Below, one piece after another: positions 1-10,600 of a stretch of DNA of 64,000 bases. Position numbers and translations under genes: made by a program. How positions within the stretch are numbered: the stretch's first letter is position 1; each line of letters starts with the position of its first letter. This DNA comes from Caldilineaceae bacterium (lineage in GTDB: Bacteria > Chloroflexota > Anaerolineae > Caldilineales > Caldilineaceae). The DNA is taken from NCBI GenBank assembly GCA_018003515.1, contig JAGNDO010000012.1, forward strand, positions 1 to 64,000. The letters are read 5' to 3'. Below the pieces are notes generated by a model. It saw only the letters and a program-made list of their open reading frames with translations, had not been told where the DNA came from and did not search any database.

Positions 1-1427
1 ACACCACGGTGGACTTTGGCTATGCCCAACCCGTGACCGTGAGCGGCGGGGTCTACAACGATCCCCTGGCCAACAAATCCGGCACGACCGGTCTGGCCGG
101 TGTGGTGATCACCGCCACCCGGAGCGGTGGCAGCCCCATCACCACCACGACCAACGCCAGCGGTCTCTATACCTTCACCAATCTGATCCCCGGCAGCTAT
201 ACCATTGTGGAGGGCACCCCCGTGGGCTACGAAAGCACGGGGGATGTGGACGGGGCCAACGATGACACCATCACCCTGACCCTGACCAGTGGCAACAATG
301 TGAGCGGTCAGAACTTCTGGGATCGGCCCGGCGGCTCCATCGGGGATCTGGTCTGGTACGACACCAACGGCAACGGCGTCAAGGATGGCGGCGAGCCGGG
401 CATCCCTGGTGTGGTGATCAGCCTGACCAACTCTGTGGGGGCGGTGATCACCAAGACCACCAACGCCAGCGGCATCTACAGCTTTTCCGAACTGCTCCCC
501 GGTGTCTACACCGTGACCGTGGCCAGCGGCACGCCCAGCGGCTCCGTGAACACCAGCGGGGCGGATAGCAAGAGCAGTCCGTATCAGATCACCTTGGCGG
601 CCAATCAGGATGTCACCAATGCGGACTTCGGCTATCACAGCCCGTCCAGCTATCTGATCAGCAAGACCCGAGAAGGGTTGGACACTATCCGCACCAACGC
701 GGAAGTGACCTATACCATCCGGGTGACCAACACGGGTAAGAGTTGGCTGACCACGGTTCCCCTGTCGGACAGCTTCGACAGTCGGCTGCTCCAATACTTC
801 TCGGCCAGTGTGCCGCCCATGGGCAATCTATACCAAAGCCCTCTGCTGTGGACGGATGTGACCACTGCCCTGGGGGATGTGGCCCCGAACGGCGCCATCA
901 GCCTGACCGTGACCTTCATCACCCTGCGGGACACCACCCTGATCGCCGGGGGCGTGGCCACCAACACGGTGACCGCGGTCAATCCCCTGGCCGACCCGGA
1001 CGGACCGGCTGGTCCCTTGGGCCAGGTGGAGGTCCTCGCCAGCAAGACGGACACGGCCACGGTTGCAGTCCTGGGACCGACGAATGTGGCTGTGATCAAC
1101 ACCAGTGTGCGCCCCCTGACCCAGGCTGATTCGACCCAGGTGCAGGTAGGGTGGAAGACGGTCAACGAAGTGGATGTGGTGGGCTTCCATCTTTATCGTC
1201 GTGGCCCTGGGAATGCGGTGGTGAAGCTGACCACCACGCCCATGCTGGCCAAGAACGGTGGCCAGGCCAACGGTGCGGTCTACAGCTACGTGGACGAGGG
1301 CGCTGTGACCGGTGTGGACTATGGCTATGTGCTGCAAATCCTGTTGGTCAGCGGTGGGACAGAAGAGCACCCCCTGGGCACGGTGCAATGGATGCGGCAG
1401 ATCTTTCTGCCCCTGGTTGTGAGGTAG
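1..1427 (+). CDS. SdrD/DUF11-type secreted surface protein, 3' part (5' end outside the window)
   Basis: The reading frame is open from the first bases of the window (TTVDFGY, the usual end of a SdrD B-like domain), so the N-terminus lies upstream. About 474 residues are visible. They are a CnaB-type domain (GGVYNDP start, YTFTNL core), a SdrD B-like domain with the calcium-type motif DTNGNGVKDGGEPG, a DUF11-like domain (starting near nt 648), and a FN3-like module (VQVGWKTVNEVDVVGFHLYR) ending in the tail IFLPLVVR at the TAG stop. The whole fragment parallels the last ~480 residues of the next gene, and the final ~48 bases are nearly identical to nt 11971-12018. Known family role: extracellular adhesive or structural beta-sandwich stalks. 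Specific function unknown. Confidence 0.85.
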   Translation, partial: TTVDFGYAQPVTVSGGVYNDPLANKSGTTGLAGVVITATRSGGSPITTTTNASGLYTFTNLIPGSYTIVEGTPVGYESTGDVDGANDDTITLTLTSGNNVSGQNFWDRPGGSIGDLVWYDTNGNGVKDGGEPGIPGVVISLTNSVGAVITKTTNASGIYSFSELLPGVYTVTVASGTPSGSVNTSGADSKSSPYQITLAANQDVTNADFGYHSPSSYLISKTREGLDTIRTNAEVTYTIRVTNTGKSWLTTVPLSDSFDSRLLQYFSASVPPMGNLYQSPLLWTDVTTALGDVAPNGAISLTVTFITLRDTTLIAGGVATNTVTAVNPLADPDGPAGPLGQVEVLASKTDTATVAVLGPTNVAVINTSVRPLTQADSTQVQVGWKTVNEVDVVGFHLYRRGPGNAVVKLTTTPMLAKNGGQANGAVYSYVDEGAVTGVDYGYVLQILLVSGGTEEHPLGTVQWMRQIFLPLVVR

Positions 1428-1464
1428 AAGATACGGTTAGTCGCTGTCTCTAGTTCTACTGGGG

Positions 1465-1504
1465 GAGGTCCTGCAAGAGTATTCCATCTTGCAGGACCTC
1501 TTTT
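1465..1504 (+). terminator. Rho-independent terminator
   Basis: A perfect 14-bp stem (1465-1478 with 1487-1500), an 8-nt loop and a following TTTT run lie 37 nt after the stop codon at 1427. This separates the first gene from the next one. Confidence 0.8.
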
Positions 1505-1662
1505 GCGTGGAAATACGGGATTTGGCGAAAATACTGGTCGATTGGATAGGTTTATATACGTATTCTGACCATTGCTTTTCTATGATAAAAGCGTCATCAT
1601 TGATCAACGAGTACGCCAACTCCCAGATCGAACCACTGTCTTTCCTGTTGGAGGGGACCACC

Positions 1663-4600
1663 ATGACGAACCAAACAACCACCCAGCGAACCCGACGCAG
1701 CACGAGCATCGTGCTGGCCGTCGTCGTTTCTATGCTGATCAGCCTCTTCCCCCAGGCCCTGCCTGGCGTGGATACGCCGACTGCCTCTGCCCACAACCTG
1801 GACCAGCGCATGAACTGGATCCAGTTTGACACCGCCACCTCGGCCACGCTGGATGCCCGCATCACTGCAAATGACCTGCCCCTGATGCGGGTGGGGGATG
1901 AGTTGGGCATGATCGTCAAAGTGACGCCCACGGACGGCACGACCACAGGCGTAGGCGGCTATGTCACGGTCTATCTGCCCACGGGGGTGCAGGTGGTGGA
2001 TGTGGGCTACCTTTCCCCGGACGGACTGGGGGGCTACAACGAAGTGCCCATGAAGGGTCAGGCCATCGAACCCCTGGGCTATGGACCCATTGGCCCGGCC
2101 ACCACTTCACAATTGGTGGGGCTGACCCTTGGGCCTAACATCATGGGCCAGACCAGCCCCGCGGTCAGCCCCACCGGGGTGCATTTGGGAACCATGGCCG
2201 GTGTCTATGGAGATACGGGCATTTTCTATTCTACGGACCCGGACACGGCGTGGAATAGCTGGGTCAACTCCAGCCCGGCCCTGGGCACGAGCATCACCAG
2301 CAACAGCGGCGACGACTTTGTGCCCTTCAACAAGTGGGATGCAGAGCAGATGTACGCCTGGGGCATCAAAAGCCCGGTTTCGCCCATCATCGATTCCAAC
2401 GGCCGGGGCAATGCGCCCTGGGGTGTGGCCAGCGGTGTGGCCGGTCCCCAGAGCGGTTACCAGTGGGCCTTTGATAAGGCCATCTGGGATGCCAGCGCCA
2501 AGGACGCGGCGGCCATGCGGGCTTCCATCGTGGATGGCCCCTGGAATCGCATCCAGTATCCGGGCAGCCAGATCGCCTTTGACGAGCCGGGGCGAACTGA
2601 CAACACCCTAGGCTTTGCCGGGGTGGACGGCAGTCAGATCGGCTGGAATCCCAACGCCGCGCCCCTGCCCGCCACCGTCTCCCAGACCGACGGCACCAGC
2701 CCCAAGGCCATCCGTTGGAGCGTGGGCGCGCTGATCGAGAACCGGCCCGAATATGTCTGGTTCAAGGTCAAGCTTTTGGATGTCTCCCTCTATCAGAGCA
2801 ACTGTGTCGCCATCTACCATGCGGATGTCTTCGGCGGCGACGCTGGCGGCGAAGATGGGGGCAAGGATCACCTGTGGCGTTATTACGACCCCACCACCGC
2901 AAACCTCAGTTCCTGTGTGGCCTTGAGCAAGTCGGCCAGCCGGCCCGTGGTGGCGCTGAACGATGTCTTTACCTATGACGTGCGGGCGGTCAACACCTCA
3001 ACCAACATCACCCTGACCAGTGTGCAGGTCAAAGATCTGCTGCCTTCGGGCGTCACTTTTCTCAGCGCGTCGCCCTCGGCCAACAGTGGGCCGAACCCGC
3101 TGATCTGGAATATCCCCAGCCTTGGCCCTGGCGAGAGCTTTCAGGCCACGGTCACCGTGCGGGCGAAATCCAAGGGGCTGGCCATCAACCAACTCTGTCT
3201 CACCGCGGCCAATCTGGGCGAACAGTGCGTAGACGAAGGTACCTATTTGGGGGCCACCCCCTTGCTGCAACAGAGCAAGAGCGTCAACACGGCCAGCGTG
3301 GCCCCTGGGGGCAATGTGCAGTACACCTTGCTCGTGGACAACATTGGCACGGGCGCCAGCGGTAGCCCGATTCCCATCACCGAGAACCTGCCCAGCGGCT
3401 TCACCTTTGTCAGCCTGGACAGCGTGACCGTGAACGGGGCCAACGCCATGCTGGCCACCACGGTTAACAGCGCTAATTTGAATCGGCCCATCTTCACGGT
3501 CAACCGGGCCATTGATGCGAGCAAGGCCTTGGTCTTGAAATTTACGGCCAAAGTGCCCAGTACAGTTGTCCCCGGCCTCACCTATTGTAACTCGTATAGC
3601 ACCGCCGCGGACGCGGTGATCAGCACGGGCACCCAGGCCTGCGTTACCGTGGGCGGGGCCAAGATCGGCGACACCATCTTCCGGGATTGGAACGGCAACG
3701 GTGTGCAGGACACGGGGGAAGAGGGCATCGCCGGGGTCACCGTTGATTTGAAGAATGGCGGCGGCACGGTGATCGCCACCAAAGTCACGGATGCCAGCGG
3801 GGGCTATCTCTTCACCGGGCTGACCGCTGGGACCTACACCGTGGATGTCACCCCCCCGGCCAACCACACCCTGACCACCCCGCCCGAGCCTCGCTCGGTG
3901 ACGGTGATCACGAACCAGAACAAGCTGGACGTGGACTTCGGCTACCGGCCCACGGGCACGGCTTCCATCGGCGACTTGGTCTTTGAGGACAAGGGCAACG
4001 ACGGCACGTACAACAGCGGCCTGGGCGATGTGGGCATCGTCGGCGTGACCGTACGGCTCTACGAAGACCAGAACGGCAACGGCCTCATCGACCCGGCCAC
4101 GGACACCCTGATCACCAGCATGGCGACTGGGGCGGGCGGGGCCTATCTCTTCAGCAATTTAGCCACGGGCTACAACTACATCGTGGATGCGGTGGATGCA
4201 GATGTGACCACCCAACTGGGCACGGCGGCTTGGCTGGCCGTGACCGCGGATCCCCACAAGGTGACCAACCTGAGCGGCCCCTACCTGACCGCTGACTTTG
4301 GCTATTTCAAAGTCGTGCCCGGCTCCATCGGGGACCAGGTTTTCATCGACACCAACAGCAACAATACGTATGAGAGCGGCGTGGACACGCCCCTGGCTAA
4401 CGTCACCCTGGTGTTGTATCAGGATGCGGGCACCGTGGGCAGCCTGGGCGCGGGGGACACGGCCATCATGACCACCACCTCGTCCATCACCGGCACGTAC
4501 AAGTTTGCCAACCTGCCGGCAGGCAACTACATCGTGGACGTGATCCAGAACGGGCCGAACGTGCCCGCCAACTATGCGCCCTCCGGGACCGATCCCTTCC

Positions 4601-7600
4601 CCGTGGCCCTAGGTCTTTCCCAGGTCTACACCGACGCCGACTTCCCCTTCCGCTATGTGGCCCCGCCCCCGTCCCCCTTGGCCAAGTCGGTGAACAAGAC
4701 CAACGCCAATCCCGGCGATACCTTGTACTACACCTTGACCACCAACTACACGGGCAGCAGCCTGCTGACCAGCGTGACGGTGACCGATGCCGTGCCGGCG
4801 GGGACGACCTACGCGCCCGCCAGCGCCAATGCTGGGGGCAGTGAGAGCGGCGGGGTGTTGACGTGGAACCTGGGCAGCAATGTGGCTGGGGTGCCGGGAC
4901 TGGCAGGCAGCGGAGGTACAGGTTCATCCCTTCTCTACAACACCTTCGCAGGCGGCAGCGGCAGCGATGATGTCCAAGGCGTGGCTGTGGACAGCAGTGG
5001 TAATTTCTATGTGGTTGGGAACAGCGACGCCACCTGGGGCTCGCCGGTACGTGCTTTCAGCACGGCCCCGGACACCTTTGTCGCCAAGTTCGACAACACC
5101 GGCAACCTGATCTGGAACACCTTCCTGGGCGGCAGCGGCGCAGAAACCGGGCGTGGCATCGCCGTTGGCCCCAACGGCAACATCTACGTGGTTGGGGATG
5201 GCAACGCCACTTGGGGATCGCCTATCCGAAATTTCACAGCCGGGGGCGGCACCATCGATGGCTTTGCGGCCAAACTGGACAGCAGCGGCGGCTTGACCTG
5301 GAATACCTTCCTGGGCAGCAGCGCCAATGACTATGGCAACGGCATCGCCGTGGACGGCAGCAGCAACGTCTATGTGACCGGCGGGAGTGCCGCCACCTGG
5401 GGATCGCCTGTCCGCTCCTTCACCGCCGGGTTCAATGACGCCTATGCGGTCAAGTTGACCACCGCCGGTGCCCTCACCTGGAGTACCTTTCTGGGTGGCG
5501 CAGGTGCGGAGGAAGGCAAGGGTATTGCGGTGGATGGCAGTGGGAACGTCTATGTGGCCGGGGATAGTTCTGCCACCTGGGCATCGCCCGTGCGGGCATT
5601 TACCGGGACGAGCAATGATGCCTTTGCCGCCAAGCTAACCAGTGGCGGCGCCCTCACCTGGAACACATTCCTGGGCGGGTCGGGGAGTGAATTGGGCTTT
5701 GCCATTGCGGTGGACAGCGGCGGGAACGCCTATGTGTCTGGATATGGCTCGGCAACCTGGGGCGCGCCCCTGCGTTCCTTCGGCGGCACGACTGACGGCT
5801 TTGCAGCCAAACTGAGCAGCACCGGCGGGCTGACCTGGAACACCTTCCTGGGCGGTTCAGCCACGGATCGGGCAACGGCTATCGCATTGGATGGTATCGG
5901 AAACGTCTATGTGGCCGGAGATTCTCTGGCATCATGGGGGACCCCGGATCGGCCCTACACCTCCCTGCGAGATGCTTTTGCGGTGAAACTCACCAACGGC
6001 GGCACACTGACGTCCCTGAGTTTCTACGGCAGCGCCCAAGATGACTTTGCCCAGGGCGTGGCTGTGGACGGCAGCGGCAATGTGTTCGTGGCCGGGTACG
6101 GCGCCGCCACATGGGGATCCCCCGTGCGCAGCTACACAGCCGGCAGCGATGGCTTTGTGGCCAAGGTCAGTGCAGGCTTTTCCAGCCCGACCATGGCCTG
6201 GAATTCCTTCCAGGGCGGCAGCGGCAGCGATTATGCCAATGGCGTGGCCGTGGACAGCAATGGGTATGTCTATGTGGCCGGGTGGAGCAGCGCCACCTGG
6301 GGATCGCCCCTGCGTGCCTTTGCAGGGGGCAGCGAAGCCTTTGTCGCCAAGCTGACCGGCAGCGGCAACCTGATCTGGAACACCTTCCTGGGCAGCAGCG
6401 GCAGCGACTATGCCTACGGTCTGGCCGTGGACGGCAGCGGGAATGTGTATGTGGTCGGACAAAGTGACGCAAACTGGGGATCGCCCGTGCGGGCCAAGAG
6501 CACAGGCAGTGATGGGTTTGTGGCCAAGTTGAATAGCAGCGGCAGCCTGACATGGAACACCTTCTTGGGCGGCGCGGGCACCGACTACGGCTATGGCGTG
6601 GCTGTGGATGACAGTGGCAATGTCTATCTGGCGGGCCATAGCGACGCCACCTGGGGATCGCCCGTCCGGGCCTATACTAGCGGCGTGGATGCCTTTGCGG
6701 CGAAGCTGACCAGCAGCGGCGGTCTCACCTGGAATACCTTCCTTGGCGGTGCGGGAACTGACGACAGGGGGCAAGGCATTGCGGTGGACAACGCAGGCAG
6801 CAACGTTTATGTGGCCGGGTACAGCAACGCCACCTGGGGATCGCCCGTGCGGTCGTATACCAGCGGGACCAGCCTCTACGATGGATTTGCGGCAAAATTG
6901 TCGGCCAGCGGCGGCAGCCTGACCTGGAACACCTTCCTGGGCGGCGGCGGCTATGATGCGGCCAAGTCGGTTGCCGTGGATGGCAGCGGCAATGTCTACG
7001 CAGCCGGCTCTAGCAATGCTACCTGGGGATCCCCTGCCCAGAGCTACAGCGGCAGCGGCTATGATGTCCTGGCGGCCAAGCTCGATGCCAGCGGCACGCT
7101 TATATGGAACACTTTCCTGGGCGGCAGCGGACTCTATGATTCGGCATCAAGTATCTCGGCGCATAGTAGCGGCAAGGTCTATGTGACCGGAACGAGCGAT
7201 GCTACCTGGGGCTCGCCCCTAAATGGATTTGGCGGCGCGTATGATGCTTTTGCAGCCGCCCTGAACGGCAGCAACGGCAGCCGCCTGTGGCATACCTTCC
7301 TGGGCGGAAGCGACTATGACAATGGGAATGCAGGGGCCATTGATAGCTACGGCAACGTCTATGTGGCTGGCGACAGCGCGGCCACCTGGGGTTTCCCGGC
7401 CCGTGCCTATAGCAGCGGCAACGATAGCTTTGTCGCCAAGATCGGCGACGGTGGGGTGAGCACCATGCTGGCCAGCACCATCAGCGCCAGCAGCGACGAC
7501 GCCGAGGAGGCCGGCCCGGATGCCACGGGCACTTATTCCCCCGGCTACATGGACCTCACCAGCTCGGACCTGGAGTTGACGCAGGACTTTGACACGTCGG

Positions 7601-10600
7601 CCGGATATTCGGGGGGGACGCAGAAGATCGGGTTGCGGTTCAACGCCCTGACCGTGCCCAAGGGCGCTACGATTTTGAACGCATACATCACCTTCCGCGC
7701 CATATCAGCCGATTCGCCAAACACCAACAGCGGCGCTACCAGCCTGACTTTGCGGGGCCAGGCTGCCGATAACCCGACCACCTTTACCAGCACCGCATGG
7801 GACATCACGAACCGGATCACGACAACGGCGTCGGTGGCCTGGTCGCCGTCGGCATGGACGACCGGCACGGATTATAATACGCCGAGCCTCTCCGCAATCG
7901 CTCAGGAGATCGTCAACCGCTCCGGCTGGGCCAGCGGCAATAGCATGGTCTTCATCGTCACCGGCACCGGCTCCCGGTCGGCAGAGGATTGGAACTCCGG
8001 CGGCGCGAACAAGCCCCGGCTGGTGCTCGAATACACCCTGCCCTCCGCAACCGGCCCAACCCTGGGCAACGTGATGGCCGCCACGCCCACACTTGTCACC
8101 TCCGGCGGCAAGATCACGGTCACCATGATCCTGACCGCCACCCAGAGCATTGCCAGCGTCGGCCCGAACACCCTGACCATCACCGGCACCAACGGGGTGA
8201 CGGCGACCTTGGTCAGTGGACCGACCCCAGCCAGCGGCACAGTGGGCACGGGTGGCACGACCTTCACCTGGGTCTACAACACCTCCGGCACGGGCAACCT
8301 CGGCCAGCTCACCTTTGGCGGCAAGGCCGGGGACGGCGGCAGCAATAGCTGGCCCTGGGCTGTGAGCAACAGCGTCATCGTGGCCCCGCCCCTCACCTTC
8401 CGGGCCACAGTGAACACGATCAGCCCGCCTGCCCTGGTGGACAACACAGGGTACATCAAGAGCGCCAGCGTGATCCCCGTGACGCCCAGCAACACGGTGC
8501 AGACCCATATCGGGGCCAGCATCGGCGACTTTGTGTGGGCGGATCTGGACGGCAACGGCATCCAAAATGTGGGCGAACCGGGGCTGAACGGGGTGCAGGT
8601 CTGCGCCACCCCCACCGCGGGCGGGGCGACCACCTGCGCCACCACGGATGCCCTGGGCGCGTATCGCATCTATGGCCTGACCAACGGGGTCAGCTACAAC
8701 GTTGCCCTGAACACGGCCACGGCCCCCAGCGGCTATCTGCCCACCACGGCCACCAGCCTCACCCGCACGGCGACGACCGCCGGGGTGACGGATGCGGACT
8801 TCGGTCTGCGCCCGCCAGGGGCAGCCAGCATCGGGGACACAGTCTGGATCGACGCCAACGAGAACGGCGTAGTGGACAACGGCGAGGGCGGTCTGCCCGG
8901 CATCACCGTGCGTCTGTTAAACAGTGCAGGCACCACACTATTGACCACTGCGACCACCAACGCCAGCGGACTCTATACCTTCACCGGTCTCTATGCGGGC
9001 AACTACCAGGTGCAGGTGGAGACAAGCAGTGTCGTCACCACCAGTCACGGCATCACCAGCACCATCCTTGCGGCCCTGGATCTGGTCAGCGTGGCGGGCA
9101 GCACGGTCAGCCTGACCACCCCCCTGACCGTCAACGTGCCGACGAATAACAGCGTGGTCACCACAGCCGACTTTGGCTTCAACTGGGGCGGCTCCATCGG
9201 CGACTACGTGTGGTGGGATGACAATGTCAACCAGGTTCAGGACGAGGCCGCCGGTCGGGGCATCCCCGATGTGGCCGTCCTGCTCTACTATGACGCCAAC
9301 GGCAATGGCAAATATGACGGCTCCTTTGTTGACACCCAGGTCGGCTACGCCCAGACCAACGCCAGCGGCTATTACCTGCTCGACAACCTGCCGCCAGGCG
9401 TCTATCTGGTGGATGTCTACGAGGACAGCATCACCACGGACGGCAACCGAGACGTGGTGCCCAGTACGCCCAATATCGTCAACGTCAATCCTACCCCGAA
9501 TCAGGATGTGACCACTGCTGACTTTGGCTACTTTGAGGGCGCGCTGATCGGCGACACCGTGTGGCGGGATGACGACAGCAATGGCATCGAGAACGGCAGC
9601 GAGCCGGGGGTGTCCGGCGTGCGGGTCTATCTTTATGACAGCACGGGCACAACCCTGCTCAATACAAAGACCACGGACGGCAACGGTAACTATCTCTTCT
9701 CCGTGTGGCCCGGTGATTATGTGGTGCGGGTGGAGATGGCGGATCTGCCCGCTGGCCTGACCTTGGCCACTACCCCCACCTCCTTCATCATGACCGTGGC
9801 CGCCGGGAAACTGGAACTGGATGTGGACTTCGGCTTCGCCTACAACGGCGAGATCGGCGACTTTGTTTTCCGGGACAGCAATAACAACGGCGTCTATGAC
9901 CCGGCCACTGGCGAGTCCGGCCTGGGCGGGGTGACGGTCTATCTTTACAGAGGCGGCACAATGGTGGATGCCCAGGCCACGGGCGGCAACGGGGCCTATC
10001 TCTTCCAGGGATTGCCCGCTGGCACCTACACCGTGACTGCGGATGCGGCTTCCCTGCCAACTGGCTATGTCAAGAGTGCTTTGGGCGCAGCCAACACGAA
10101 CAATAACAACCAGGCCGAACCCTATACTCTGGTTTTGCCCAGCGGCGGCAGTATACGCCATGCCGACTTCGGCTATCTCAATGACGGCATCGCCACGGGC
10201 CAGTCTGTGCGTTCCGTGGGCGGCTTCATCTGGAACGACCTTAACGGGGACGGTATCTACAATAGCGGCACCGAGCCGGTGATCCCTGGGGTGGATGTGG
10301 TGGTGAACTGTGGGGCAAACGGCACCTATACCACCATCAGCACCTCCGCCACCTTCGGGGCCAACTGGCTGACCTCGGTCACCGTGACCGAACCGGCAAG
10401 CTGCACCATCACCGTGGACACCACGGACCTGCCCAGCACGGCCTATCTGGCCACGGGCGACCCGGATGTGGCCCCCCCCAACGCCGTCCCCGGCGTTTGT
10501 GTGGGTTGTGACAACAAGACCACCATCACGGTCAACGGGGGGGATGTGTTGGGCAAGAATTTCGGCTATCAGCAGCAATTCAGCACCATCAGCGGCACGG

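Noticed and set aside
10429-10460. LPSTA, an LPXTG-like sorting motif
   Set aside because: It is internal, in the middle of a CnaB-type domain, and is not followed by a hydrophobic segment and basic tail.
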